A stretch of 64,000 nucleotides of DNA from Coix lacryma-jobi var. lacryma-jobi (taxonomy: Eukaryota; Streptophyta; Magnoliopsida; Poales; Poaceae). The position numbers and the translations under genes are program-made. Below the pieces are notes generated by a model, which saw nothing but the letters and a program-made list of their open reading frames with translations, did not search any database and had not been told where the DNA came from. Within the stretch, counting starts at the first letter, position 1. Every line of letters starts with the position of its first letter. Of the stretch, positions 24,259 through 34,853 are shown piece by piece. The DNA lies in the NCBI GenBank assembly GCA_009763385.1, contig CM019825.1, positions 113,207,131 to 113,271,130 of the forward strand, read 5' to 3'.

Positions 24259-24285
24259 GATCCTCCCGCTGCGACTGCGGGCGGG

Positions 24286-24419
24286 TATTAGTCATGTAAA
24301 TGTATAGTATTGTATACATTGTATCTGGACTTGTATCCTAAGCCCAATTGGGCTATATATATGAAGGTCACCCCCCAATCAGGGTGTGTGGTGTTTCCCC
24401 ATTCTTGTGTCTCTCTACA
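24286..24419 (+). repeat. COPIA-1 3' LTR
   Basis: 134 bp, TATTAG...CTCTACA, preceded by gactgcgggcggg and followed by the ACCTT target duplication. Confidence 0.92.
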
Positions 24420-24424
24420 ACCTT

Positions 24425-25229
24425 GAAGCTTCACCCGTGGCACAGTGGATTACCAAAGATGTCAGAGATGACGCCAATGGCAGCCTTGGACCCAGTGGAG
24501 CCGGTGAAGTAGGTCTTCAGCCCGCCGAAGTGCTATTGTGGATGTTTCACAACGAAATGATGTTCCATACAAAGAACTAAACTGCCTGACACCTGAAACC
24601 TAAAACCTGAAATTCATAAGTCTAGGAAACATTGACAGACATGCATATCATTCAAGTTCATTTCACACAGAGTGTGTACTGGTTTCAGTAAATTTCATGT
24701 TTCATGTTTTTAGTGTCAGGCATTAGTAACAGATTGGGTTGCATCTTTCACGCAGCAATAATTCACATTCTTGCAGAAGTCAAATACACGTCATTCATGT
24801 AGTGATATAGGAAAAAAAAATCTAAGAATAAATCAATAAAATTACTGACGATAGTCTTTGCCCAGAAGTAAGTCAACGATCAGTCAAAAGTAATATTGGT
24901 TCATATTTTATTAGAAATAAAAAGGCGTCTTTTGTAGATGCATGTTAGATGACGTCACAGATGTTGCCTGCTGCCGGTCGTTGTGGCAGGGAGCAGTGAG
25001 TGGTGGCCTCTGTGTCCAACGCGGTTGCGGCGAGGTGAGTAGCGTGCGTCGGCGGCACTGTCTGGGGCACGTTTGTAGCGAGGTCGCAGCAGGCGAGGGC
25101 AGCGGGTTCCGCCGCACCACGTACCTGGCCGCAGGCGGGGGAAGGGGTGGGGTTTTGCCATCACCACCCACTCCAGCACCGTCGCTGGGGAAGGGGTTAG
25201 GGGTGGGGTTTTGCCCTCAACCCTTACCC
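24425..25229 (+). other. Intron 1, 3' part
   Basis: Single-copy-looking intron sequence. A GC-rich block at about 24950-25225 has short open frames on both strands but no recognisable protein. Confidence 0.5.
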
Positions 25230-25232
25230 TAA

Positions 25233-25386
25233 GGGCCTGTTTGGATCATCTAGGGCCAGTTACTAGATGGGGCTAAAAATTAGCCCAAGTTAGGTGGGGC
25301 TGGCTAGCTAGTAGGCTAACAACTAGTTGGAGTCTTGGCTAAAAGCCCACCTATTAACAATTAGTCTTATGCATCCAAACAAGCCC
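25233..25386. mobile_element. Tourist MITE in intron 1
   Basis: 154 bp with inverted ends gggcctgtttggat and, from the other strand, gggcttgtttggat. A perfect TAA duplication lies at 25230-25232 and 25387-25389. No coding capacity. Typical Tourist (PIF/Harbinger) features. Confidence 0.9.
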
Positions 25387-25887
25387 TAAATGACAAGTCA
25401 ACTGTGCCCATTGTTAGCAACTTGAGGACTACAATTTCTGTGGTTGGCTTGCTGCCATTCATGTTGGTTATCATGTCATTGTTTCTTGGTCATGGATGGA
25501 CTTTTGCTGTTTGATTAGGTGCAAGTTCCAATTGAGTGCATCCTTCACCTCTGTTCAACACGAACCCCTCAAATAGAATGATAGATTTCCAATTATCTTT
25601 GTGTTGCAGACTGCATATATTCGATAGTCTGTTTTTGTTCATAAATGCGGTCTATGAAGCAATCGAAGCCTATGACAATGGAAATTACATATGATTGAAT
25701 AGATCATCTGTTCTTATTGGGTCTGAGTCCTTATTCGCTTGTACTGTATAATTGGTTGCTTCATAATTTTTTGTTCACTTGACTTAATTTTCATAATAAA
25801 GAATATATTTACTCAAATATGTTCCATTCCATCTTACATTTGCTCCAAAAATTAGAACATCATTTTTTTTCTTGTACTGTATTGTAG

Positions 25888-25936
25888 GCAATGTCATATG
25901 CAAAGCTTTCTGGGCTGCATCCAATTTATGGGCTTT
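25888..25936 (+). CDS. SULTR4: SULTR4 exon 2
   Basis: A 49-bp exon encoding AMSYAKLSGLHPIYGL plus the first base of the next codon. The acceptor is ..ttgtag and the donor gtaagt. The segment opens the sulfate-transporter signature and is nearly identical to the plant SULTR4 consensus known to me. Because the exon is so small, automated annotation could miss it between large repeats. Confidence 0.95.
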
Positions 25937-26043
25937 GTAAGTGTTTCCATCTTTAAATCTCCTCTCTATATTTTCCTCTATGTTCTCAAGTGAGCTCAAT
26001 TGGTAATGCAAACCCCATCTTTCCATGTCCTTGTTCTGAACAG

Positions 26044-26245
26044 ACACAGGCTTTGTCCCATTATTTGTATATGCAATATTTGGCTCGTCACGACAACTAG
26101 CAGTAGGTCCAGTGGCACTTGTTTCTCTGCTTGTATCCAATGTTCTTGGGGGTATAGTTAATTCATCTAGTGAGCTGTACACAGAATTAGCCATATTACT
26201 GGCATTCATGGTTGGGATACTGGAGTGCTTGATGGGATTGCTAAG
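26044..26245 (+). CDS. SULTR4: SULTR4 exon 3 (membrane helices)
   Basis: A 202-bp exon. The acceptor is ..gaacag. Its first two bases complete a Tyr codon with exon 2. It encodes TGFVPLFVYAIFGSSRQLA, then GPVALVSLLVSNVLGG and a third hydrophobic stretch (ELAILLAFMVGILECLMG), so about three membrane helices. It ends after two bases of an Arg codon at a gtaact donor. No stop in frame. Confidence 0.95.
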
Positions 26246-26590
26246 GTAACTTTGTTTACTCAGGAAAAATGTTTTTTTAATTGTTTCTTTGGAGCATTTG
26301 AAATTTCAAGCATTGGAGTTGACCTTTATAGAGAAGAATGTTTCACCACCTGGTTTATTTGAGTATTTTTCTATTTTGGGGGCGGCAAGCACAACTATGT
26401 AGTCATACCACCTGGTTTATTCAAGCAATAAGCTAAAAACTGTACTGTTACAGTGAGAAGTACACCATCAATGTACCATGCAGCATAATCTTAAAGCTTA
26501 AAGATAAATTTAGTTTCCCTACAACTAAGTTTGCAGTAACCCTCACTGTATTGGTTCATGTGGTTACTAAAAGTACTCGACCCTTGGTAA
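26246..26590 (+). other. Intron 3, 5' part
   Basis: Unremarkable AT-rich intron DNA before the gypsy remnant. No gene or RNA seen. Confidence 0.5.
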
Positions 26591-26596
26591 TCACCT

Positions 26597-26966
26597 CCCA
26601 AGGGCATTGTCTTATGTAGAGTAGTGACAGGTCCGAGGATCCTACGGCGACCGCGGAGGATGTAGGGGTATGTGATCGGTGGCCGGGGCTCGAACCCCCG
26701 GCGGCATGAGGGCGCGAGGGAGAGAGGAGGCGGCGCATGGAGAAGCCCAACAACAGAATTGTTGCTTTGCTTGATTGTTCTTGGGGTAGCTCACGGAATA
26801 CATTGCCATTAGGCAGCCCAATCACCCCTTAATTCTCTCCCAATCACTCTAGCTAAACTTCTGAATTAGTGCTAGGTAATGGTGCACCCATGATTGCCCT
26901 CCATTTAGCGCCAATCTAGTCACTTTCTTAATTTGCTGCACTTGCCATCTTTGGTCTACTGATGGA
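26597..26966 (-). repeat. Gypsy-associated repeat, left copy (probable 3' LTR)
   Basis: From about 26743 this segment is repeated in the same orientation at 31099-31312 (landmarks: aacagaattgttgctttgc, tctctcccaatcactct, tttagcgccaatctag, ttgccatcttt). The pair brackets antisense gypsy gag and pol pieces, as an LTR pair would. Exact ends and a target duplication cannot be set. Confidence 0.5.
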
Positions 26967-27102
26967 TGTGGTATGCCATCTTTCCCCCTTCTACAAATAG
27001 CTCGTCCTCAAGCTCGACGTCAGAGTACACTTTTTCCAAGTAGCATCGTTGAGGAGGGTGAGCGAGGGCTTGGAGATGGTGAGCAGTGCGGTGCTGTTCG
27101 AG

Positions 27103-27904
27103 TCACGGCGAGAGGTCGTCCGCCATCGTGTTCAGACGGCTGGGACGATACTCAACTGCGAAGTTGAAGCTGAAGAGCATGATGATCATTTGATGCTGCG
27201 GGATCATGGACAAGCGTTGGTCCATCATGAAGTTCAAGTTGTAGTGGTTGGTGCAGGTGAGGAAGCGACGACCCCATAGGTACGACCATAGTGTCGGACG
27301 GCCCAGACCAGGCCGATGAGCTCCATGTTCATATGCCACAAATTTGAGATGACGGCGATGAAGGGCCAACTTTGAGATGGCAGACAATGAAGGGCCGGAT
27401 GAAGAACGCTAGAGGCCCAACATTCGGGTGAAGGACGGCGCCGAAGCCCGCGCCTGACACATTGTAGTCCACAATGAACAGTTGGTCGAAGATGGGCATC
27501 TGCAGGATGGGTCTAGTAGACAATTCGCTTTTTATCGTCTAGAATGTTGTCGCTGCATTTGTTGTCCAGGAGAAAGCATCTTTGCGCTGGAGGCGTGTCA
27601 GAGGCGTCGCAATGGTGCCGAAGTCCCGATTGAACTTCCGGTGGAAGACAACAAGGTCGAGGAAGCTGCATAGGCTGTGGGTGGAGCGGGGTTCTGGCCA
27701 CGTGGCAATAGTGTCCACCTTGTCGCGGTCCATGGCAATGCCATCAGCGGAGATGATGTGCCTGAGGTAGGCGACTGACGGCGCCCTGAAGGAGCACTTC
27801 GAGATGACAAAGATGCATGGTGTCTTCCATGAGGATGCCAGCGATCTCATGGAGGGACACAATAGACTTGTTGATGACGTCCTTGGTTGCCAGCACGGCA
27901 GCAA
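27103..27904 (-). pseudogene. Gypsy RT/RNase H fragment
   Basis: In pieces on the minus strand: the RT C-terminus (SKCSFRAPSVAYLRHIISADG, then FHRKFNRDFGTIATPLTRL), the RNase H start (VDYNVSGAGFGAVL) and its continuation (YLWGRRFLTCTNHYNL, QHQ, VEYRPSRLNTMADDLS). These match Ty3/gypsy Pol order. The catalytic RT box and all of integrase are missing, and the frame changes several times. Dead remnant. Confidence 0.75.
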
Positions 27905-28139
27905 CTGCGTCGTCGTCGATGTAGGCGGCGCTCGACCATCTTAGTCGGGCAGAGGCAGCGGAAGGCTAGTGTGTGTGTTAGGTGGGGTGGGGGGGGGGGG
28001 GGGTGGGGGGTGGGGAAGCACTTCGGGAGCCGCCGCATGGGCTCTTGCGATTGGTGCAACCGGTGCACTTGCAACAGGGCATGGTGGAGCGGGGCGGGGA
28101 GTGTTGAAACCAGCGCAACACGCTGTGTTGGCGCCGGTG

Positions 28140-28582
28140 TCATGGCCTCGGCCTAGTGCTCATACACTTGGGCGAGGTGCTCATACAATCGGTATACTCT
28201 TGGACTGTGGAGAGAAACGGTAGCTGGGCTAGTTCGGCTAGCTGATTGGCCGGAAGCGCGGGTGGCGTAGGTCCTTGAGGCGCTCCCAGTGTGGCATGCC
28301 CTTGTCCTGCTCTAGTGCGTAGTACCACTTCTAGGAGGCGTTGACGAAATGGTACGACGTGAGCCAAACACTATCCAACGCAAAGGTGTGCTTGCTGCGA
28401 AAAAACTGCTCAAACCAATTGAGCCAGTCGAAAGGGTCTTCATAGACTTTGAAGGTGGCAAAGTCCAGCTTGCAGAAGGGGGTGGGGCACGGGTAAAGCG
28501 GGCTTTGCCCAGGAACACACATGCACGTGAACGCAAGATGGAAGAAGCATAGTAGTTTTTCTGACGATGAACGCCGCGGCAA
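28140..28582 (-). pseudogene. Gypsy Gag fragment
   Basis: The minus strand shows the Gag core in two frames: DPFDWLNWFEQFF with LDSVWLTSYHF, then QDKGMPHWERLKDL and FLSTVQEYTDCM. This is the retrotransposon Gag domain of grass gypsy elements. The stretch that should link it to RT is mostly deleted and includes a G-run at 27987-28002. Confidence 0.65.
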
Positions 28583-28934
28583 CTAACTCGTCTGTATCTT
28601 GGCTATTTCTTTTTCATTGGACTTGGCAACTCTGAAACGAGGATACATGGTGTATTTAACCAACCAGGTGACGCACCAAGGAGCTCGCCTCCACCCAAGG
28701 GACACACCAAGGAGGTCACCTCCACTCACCCGGTGTTCACGCCATGATCCACGACGCGCTCCGCAACACCAGAGAACCGTTCACTTATCCTGGATGAAGC
28801 GGCTTCCTCTGTGCTGACCGGCTCCACCCACAGATGCACACTGCATATTCCTAACTACCTATGACTGAAACAGCCATGAGTAGGTCCATGTGCAGTCATG
28901 GCAGCCTCCATGTGCAGGGACTGAAGCAGTCATG
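28583..28934. other. Gypsy leader-like DNA, no gene seen
   Basis: Mixed sequence upstream (in element sense) of the gypsy gag. Nothing else is recognised. Confidence 0.35.
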
Positions 28935-29727
28935 TGTCACACCCGGTTTTCCGAAGAATACCAAGCGCTCACTATGTGTGCCTAGGATGTCCACACGACA
29001 CATATAGCAACAACTATGGAAAATATCAGAAGCAATGCTTTATTACATAGCGGAACATATTTACATTAACTTAAGGCCCCGTTTGGCACAGCTCTACTTC
29101 ACTAGTGAAGCCATTTTTTTTGGGCTTCAGCTCCATGAACAACTCTACCTGTGAAGCTGAAGCCGTTTTGATAAATCATTTGGTAAAACAGCTCCACAAG
29201 TAAAGGTCCTTAAAATATGCTCTCACATAACGCCACGTAGGATGGGGTGAAGCCGGGTGAAGCCACTATTTTTGGCTTCATCCCACTTCAATCCGCTGTG
29301 AGAGCACGATTTAAGGGGCTTCTCGGGGAAAGCCGTTTTATTTTACCCCGTTTGGCACAAAACGGCTCCAAACGGCTCCTGAAGCCTGTGGAGGAGCCCT
29401 GCCAAACAGGGCCTAAATATATAATAAAGCACAACGAAAACTATTCGTAATCTTCATTCTTCAGGACTCCATACTCCACAGGGACGGTTGACTGGGGGAG
29501 CACTCGCCTAGTACTCTTGGAACTCCTTAGGGAAAACTCTTCACTTCGACCACCACCTGGTACCCATTCAAGATTTTTGTTCATTGATTATAAAGCAAGT
29601 GTCAGCGCACCATGCTCAGCAAGCATAACATGAGGGGATCCAAGGCTCAAAAGGCTTGTCTCGGTTGAACTGTAGTAAGCACTTTTAGTTGATCATGTTT
29701 TATTTATTAGCCTATGTCACTAGGTGT
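28935..29727 (-). repeat. Tekay/Del-like gypsy LTR fragment
   Basis: It starts TGTCACACCCGG on the + strand and contains 'tttattacatagcgga' and, later, 'ctcagcaagcataacatgaggggatcc'. These are common features of antisense Del/Tekay LTRs in grasses and are comparable to the reverse complement of 1-1004. It carries a Tourist MITE and is cut off at its right side. Confidence 0.55.
29075..29413. mobile_element. Tourist-like MITE inside a gypsy LTR
   Basis: 339 bp with inverted ends ggccccgtttggcacagctc and, from the other strand, ggccctgtttggcagggctc. A TAA duplication lies at 29072-29074 and 29414-29416. Internal 'gaagc' and 'agctcc' motifs recur, giving foldback potential. Confidence 0.85.
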
Positions 29728-31098
29728 CGAGTACGAAAATGAGGGGTACCCGAAACAAACCGACTAAAGAGACACGCCTAACCCAAACAACCGCGACTGG
29801 GCTCTCCAGCCGAGCCTCAACGAACGAGCCGAGCGCTCTGCTCTTCCCCCCTGGAGGCAAAAACCCGATCACCTGACAAGTGTTGGGTCCTAGCCGTCCA
29901 CCCTGAGGGCTCGCTCAACTCAGGCGCGGGCACGAACCACCATGGGAGTCTACCCAGTCAAAATTCGTCGTCCTACCGAAGGGCCAAACGTGCCAACATA
30001 TGGCGGGCGTAATAACCGGCCAATCCGGTGCGCCCTGATGAAGGCGGGAGCTCCCATGGATCACCTCCTTATCCGTGCCGCTATAGAATCAGGTGATGGA
30101 CCGGGCATCACGGCGCTCTCCGCTCCAAAGACCGGGAGTCTAATAACCGCACTCGTCGATGGGTCATTCGAGCGCCTGACGGCACTGACTGCCAGCCGCT
30201 GCACCTTACTGGTCGCACGACACCCACGCCTCAAAGAGGACTTGTCAGGGATTCAGTCCCGGCGAATCCGATAAAGGCGATCACGCGTGCAAACTACTGC
30301 AACACCTACCCCTTGACTGACTAAGAGTACGACTGCTAACCCTCCATTTCATCCGAGGCTCCCGCGCCAGGGCTCGGACGAATGACCCAATCTCCGACTA
30401 GCCCGAGGCCTCCCCGCCAGGCCCCGGACGGGCGCGCCAATCCTCCGCCTCGCCCGAGGCTTCTGGCCCAGGCCTCAAACAAGGAAATAAGCAACGACTC
30501 GCTCGAGCCCGACTTGAGTAGCCTCTGCCCCCGCCGTACGTTTCGACGAGACTACATGCCAACTCCCCGTACCACCAGTTCTCACATAGTGTCGCCTGTG
30601 TACCTGCTCGGTATGGGCGACGGAGTGCAGCATGCAAAGGTCATATCACCCCCTACCTCCTCCCGATTCGACGGTGCGGGGGTGCCAAGCACTGTACCGC
30701 CTTACCTCACACTATATCGACAGGGGTTTCAACAAAGTTCAGGCGTCGCGTTCGAGCACCCATCCCTCTGAGGCGCTCGCTTAATGAGCCACGGCCCCGG
30801 CCAGGCCTCGACGCGCCACGAAGTCAAAGACACGGGAAACCACGCCTCCACAGTAACCACCACGACACATACAGGACTCAACAGGGCCGGACGTGCCAAG
30901 CACGACTCGCCCACGCAGCAAGCCAACTGTGCCTTCACTGGAGGCTACCTTTTTCACCCTCCGACAGTTAGAAGGCCACATGTGGCCGCTCCAAATGTAA
31001 CCCTGTGCCCTCCTTGCGGACACGGACATGACACACGTGACACCACCACGACGCGGCACACTGACGCAACCATAGTACTGTGTCATGATTTATTCTAA
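29728..31098. repeat. GC-rich LTR-like block, family not determined
   Basis: The block has 'gcccgaggcc(t/c)c' phrases in tandem (about 30345-30470), a style seen in long GC-rich LTRs of grass gypsy elements. It separates the antisense gypsy body from its probable right LTR and so looks inserted. I cannot find a target duplication or conserved protein; the 110- and 129-residue open frames are low-complexity. Confidence 0.35.
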
Positions 31099-31312
31099 CA
31101 AAGCCCAGCAACAGAATTGTTGCTTTGCTTGATTATTCTCAGGGTGGCTCATGTAATACATAGCCATTAGGCAGTGCGATCACCCTTAATTCTCTCCCAA
31201 TCACTCTTGCTAAGCTTCTAAAATAGCACCAGCTAATGGTCTGCCCAGGATTGCCCTCAATTTAGCGCCAATCTAGCCACTTTCCCGCGCTTGCCATCTT
31301 TGTTCTGTCAGT
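31099..31312 (-). repeat. Gypsy-associated repeat, right copy (probable 5' LTR)
   Basis: A diverged direct copy of about 26743-26966. Together they suggest the ends of an old antisense gypsy element whose interior was later invaded. Confidence 0.5.
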
Positions 31313-32451
31313 TGAATGTCTTGTCCCACATGACAAGTAGTACTCAACCAACACGACTAAGAGAAGCCATGAAGGCTGGCCTCCCGTGTGGGGTTACCGT
31401 AGACTGTGGGCTGGCAACTCCATTGTGATTAACGGATGCAGGTCTAGAGCACTGAACACACATCTGGGAGACTGACGTTGCACAGAGAGTGACTTCTTTC
31501 CATGCAAAACCAGGGATCGATCCCTGGCTGGTTGGCACCCCTACTCGGTGTCTCGGTGCCCAATCATTGTACTACAACTGTGTTTGGGTTCATGAGGCTA
31601 TTGACCCAACCATTTGCAACTATAAGACAAGACTTTCATGAAAAAGGCTGTAAAGAACGCGAAGCCGAGGCACAACCAGATAACATTCTCACAGCTCTAC
31701 AGCTATGGAAAATACATGGTGTCCTTATCAGGAAAATTTTAAATTGCGGAACAATGGAAGTTTGTGGCACATGAAGCATTTGCTGTTTTAAAAATTTGAG
31801 GGAAATGCTAAAAAAAGGTGAGTGGTAGTTGTACCAGTCAGGCACATTGGTGGGCTATGAAGCCTGGTTGAGAAGGAAGATAGGCACCACAAAAGTTAAG
31901 TCTTATTTCTTATCTTATTATGATATAATAAAGAGACAAATTCCAAACACTCCATCGACCTCTTCCTTGCACATACTACGCCTCATGGCCATGATCATTC
32001 ATTATGGGTCGGCCTTGGGCCATGCCATTATCATTTTCAATATCTACAAAGTGGATGACTTCTACCTTGAAGTTCTGCTTTTGTACATAATGCTCTATGC
32101 ACTATGTTCTTGGGAGATTTTTGGAATAGTTTGTTTTCAAATTATACTGCGGCAAGAAATAAGGTGCTATTCTCTTTTTAGTGTAAAAACTTAAGAGGCA
32201 TATATCCTGCTTTTGTAATTATAAGATCTAAAACGGTCCCTTTCTAGTGTTATATCTGCTGAAACCATACTTCTCCATGTGGTTCAACCTAAGTTATCCT
32301 TTTTGCAATGTGCAGCGATTTCGTCCTATGCTCTCCGACTTAACTATTTACTTAATTCGATGGGAGTAGAACAAATACGCCGCCTTGTTCTTGGTATGCT
32401 TGTTCTAAGTGAGAATGTGCAACCATTTCATATGTCTTATTCTGTATGCAG
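31313..32451 (+). other. Intron 3, 3' part
   Basis: A + strand open frame at 31829-32194 encodes a hydrophobic 121-residue peptide with possible membrane segments, but I recognise no family and it sits in an intron of an expressed-type gene. I see nothing else. Confidence 0.45.
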
Positions 32452-32620
32452 GCTTGGTTGGCTTATTCGTTTCATTAGTCATTCTGTAATATCTGGGTTC
32501 ACTACAGCTTCAGCCATTGTTATTGGTTTATCCCAGATAAAGTATTTCTTAGGTTACAATGTCACAAGAAGCAGCAAAATTATACCACTCATTGAGAGCA
32601 TAATTGCAGGAGCTGATGAG
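32452..32620 (+). CDS. SULTR4: SULTR4 exon 4 (membrane helices)
   Basis: A 169-bp exon after a ..tatgcag acceptor. Its first base closes the Arg codon. It encodes LGWLIRFISHSVISGFTTAS, then IVIGLSQIKYFLGYNVTRSS and IIPLIESIIAGADE, strongly conserved in SULTR proteins. It ends in phase 0 at gtgggt. The following intron is the 29.4-kb repeat nest. Confidence 0.95.
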
Positions 32621-32906
32621 GTGGGTTTTCTTGTGTTCTCATGATTTTATTTATTGCCTTCTTGCCAGCCTATATTCCTTTTCCTGCCCCCTTAGTAAAT
32701 ATCTTACCTTTTTGTTTTGCTTAATCTTGCGTTGCATTGGTTGTTTGAAGGGAATTGCTAAGGTATATTGACTATAGGCTGTGAGGCACTTGTATAAAAT
32801 TCATGCTTCATTATGGAAGACACATTTCTATTAGATATAAACCAACAACCAACAAACCAAGCCTTTTAGTCCCAAGCAAAAGACAGCTATACTTGTTTAT
32901 GTTTTG
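32621..32906 (+). other. Intron 4, 5' end
   Basis: Ordinary intron sequence. No gene seen. Confidence 0.5.
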
Positions 32907-32921
32907 AAGGAAAATTAAACT

Positions 32922-33090
32922 AGGGAGGGCGGGCCTGGTGCCAGCGGTAGAGTCTTACCGCCTGTGACCGGAAGGTCCCAGGTTCGAGTCGCGGTCTCCT
33001 CGCATTTCACAGGTGAGGTTAAGGCTTGCCACTAACACCCTTCCCCAGACCCCGCACAGAGCGGGAGCTCTCTGCACTGGTACGCCCTTT
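32922..33090 (+). mobile_element. Au-type SINE with target duplication
   Basis: The 169-bp insert is flanked by a perfect 15-bp duplication, AAGGAAAATTAAACT (32907-32921 and 33091-33105). It begins with a tRNA-like head: an A box around gcctggtgccagcggtag and a B box ggttcgagtc, 35-40 bases apart. The body 'ccccagaccccgcacagagcggga' is typical of Au SINEs. It depends on a LINE for movement. No protein. Confidence 0.92.
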
Positions 33091-33105
33091 AAGGAAAATT
33101 AAACT

Positions 33106-34004
33106 GGACAAAGACAAAAGTAATCACCTTTCGGCTCATTGTTGTCTTTGAGTCGTAAATAAAATAAAACAGTTTAAGCTCTAGTTTCCAGCTCTTTGGA
33201 AATGGAGCAGCATTGTGTTCCCTGTTCTAGGAACTTTGTCCTCAAATGAGGAACATCAATCTAATCTTGCTTGGATCGTGAACCGGCGAGTGTAAGTGTT
33301 GTGATTAGAGTGCAGCAGGCTAGACAAGTGTCGTGATCAGAGTGCAGCAGGCTAGACATCTCAGTCGGCACAAATGAGGAAGGCACTAGTAACCGATTTT
33401 ACTGCTGGGTGTCATGTAACTCTGACCAGCAGCAAGAGATCTATGGTGGGTAGTTGCGGCAGAATTGGGGAAGATAAAGATTGAACCGTCGAGAATGAAA
33501 AATGGGTGGCTGCAGTTGCTTCTACTGCTTGAACAGAAGGATGGGATGTGGTGTTGCTGGAATGAATGACTGTAGCTTTTTTCCCTTTATATATACATAG
33601 CTGGATGCATAATGAAGGTTGGGATAATCTCCTAAATGATGCTGGCATAACCAACACGATTTCCTAATTTTGTCCTCAAGCATTAGCGAAAAATTTGCTA
33701 TATGCACACGCAGGTGCGCGCATGCTAACATCAAATGCATTCCTTGGCCCGAGAACATTGTTCTAGACCATTGTTCTCAAAAAACTTGTAGCGACCTTTG
33801 GAACAGACACCATGAAGAGGAACACCCCATCTGTTCCATATTTTCTAGATGAGTTAAAATGCACGAGGGGTTCTATTTAGGTCCACGAACTTTCAAAATG
33901 CATTTCTAGGCCACAAAACTTGTAAAGTGGTGCACCACAGGTCCATAACAGCCATGTGTGCATTTTATCTGACATGGTATTACCACCGCGGTGCTGACTG
34001 TGTT
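33106..34004 (+). other. Intron 4 spacer, no gene
   Basis: Intron-like DNA. It contains a 32-bp tandem duplication at 33294-33357 (two units, two mismatches). The short frames have no homology I recognise. Confidence 0.45.
33294..33357. repeat. 32-bp tandem duplication
   Basis: Units 33294-33325 and 33326-33357 share agtgcagcaggctagac and differ at two bases (t/c and t/c). Confidence 0.85.
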
Positions 34005-34436
34005 TGCCACTTTTTTTCTTTTTTCTTTTTTCTCTCGAATATGCAGGAGAGCTGCATATCATTGCATTAGGATAAGAGGATTTATAGGCTATAAAAGCCA
34101 AAACAACACAAACAACTGGCTGGCAGTGCTAAACGCGCGCCCACAAATACGGCGGGTTTAAGGTTTAGGTCCTCACCCAAACAAAATGCCACAGTGGCTG
34201 GCAGCGCTAAACACGCGCCCACAAACACAACATGACCAACTGGCTGCCTGCCACTACAAATTGTAAACAGGAGCCTAGTAGCAACCACAGCACTTAACCC
34301 CTTTGCCCCTGCAAGCATCCAGAGTTCAGCTTCCTGCCGCGCGAGCAGGAGGGCCCTGTCAACCTTAGGAGCCATTGAACACCACATCATTCGTTGTCTT
34401 CCAAATAGTCCAAGCCCCGAGTAGTACCAAGGTGTT
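34005..34436 (-). pseudogene. LINE-a, 3' end (C-terminus, 3' UTR, poly-A)
   Basis: On the minus strand this begins LGAWTIWKTTNDVVFNGS, the end of the plant L1 ORF2 C-terminal region. It runs through a 3' UTR with atatgcagctctcctgcat..tcgaga and an A-rich tail (T-rich at 34008-34034). The same 3' end occurs in LINE-b near 61390-61420. It is separated from the rest of LINE-a by COPIA-3. Confidence 0.75.
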
Positions 34437-34441
34437 GAAAC

Positions 34442-34620
34442 TGTTAGATTACTGTGCTGCTAATCCCTTTGGTCTTTGTGCTAGTCTATTACTGCTATTT
34501 AAGTCAGCTGTTCGCCACCCTATGTGGCTATGTGAACAGGCCCTTTGGGCCTCTATATATTGTAATCCCCTGTGTAAACATAATGATGTATGCTAAGCCT
34601 ATTGGCTTTACTGTCTATCA
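34442..34620 (+). repeat. COPIA-3 5' LTR
   Basis: 179 bp, TGTTAGATTACTG...CTGTCTATCA. A TATA-like 'ctctatatattg' lies near 34550. It reads identical to the 3' LTR. Confidence 0.96.
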
Positions 34621-34632
34621 TGGTATCAGAAG
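34621..34632 (+). promoter_or_regulatory. COPIA-3 primer-binding site
   Basis: tggtatcagaag, with no spacer after the LTR; its first ten bases match the initiator-Met tRNA complement. Confidence 0.85.
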
Positions 34633-34853
34633 GCTAATCTGGTCCTGTACCCTTTCCCCTGCTTCCGCTTTTCCACCGCACGCGCCCGCCTCGCACCCCG
34701 TGCCCGACTCGCGTCGCGCGCGCGCCTCGCGCTCCGCGCCCCGCGCCGCCGCGCGACCCGCACAGCCGCGCGACCCGCGCCGCCGCGCGCCCCTCGACGG
34801 ACGGCCGTCGCGCGCCCCTCGTCGGCCGCTGCGCGCGTCCCGTCCCTTCTCCC

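Larger units (their letters stand above)
13426..24419 (+). mobile_element. COPIA-1, Ty1/copia element in intron 1 (sense), split by COPIA-2
   Basis: It is bounded by a perfect 5-bp duplication, ACCTT (13421-13425 and 24420-24424), and by LTRs at 13426-13561 and 24286-24419. A primer-binding site, tggtatcaatcg, follows the left LTR, and a purine-rich tract, gactgcgggcggg, precedes the right one. LTR ends are TA...CA, not TG...CA. Order is Gag, protease, integrase, reverse transcriptase, RNase H, as in copia. Without the nested COPIA-2 the element is about 5.0 kb. Gag style (NYSKW) and RT style (GIDYDETFSPVVKPATIR) suggest the Ale/Retrofit group. It is coding-defective. Confidence 0.92.

Noticed and set aside
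26670..26710. tRNA-like T-arm (gggggttcgagcccc on the minus strand)
   Set aside because: Only the T-arm-like palindrome is present. No acceptor stem, D arm or anticodon arm can be fitted around it.
29942..30771. Open frames of 110 and 129 residues
   Set aside because: Low-complexity Pro/Arg/Ser products of a GC-rich LTR-like block, without conserved motifs.
31829..32194. 121-residue hydrophobic open frame in SULTR4 intron 3
   Set aside because: It has membrane-like segments, but I recognise no family and see no splice or codon signal. It lies in an intron in sense direction, so I do not call it a gene.
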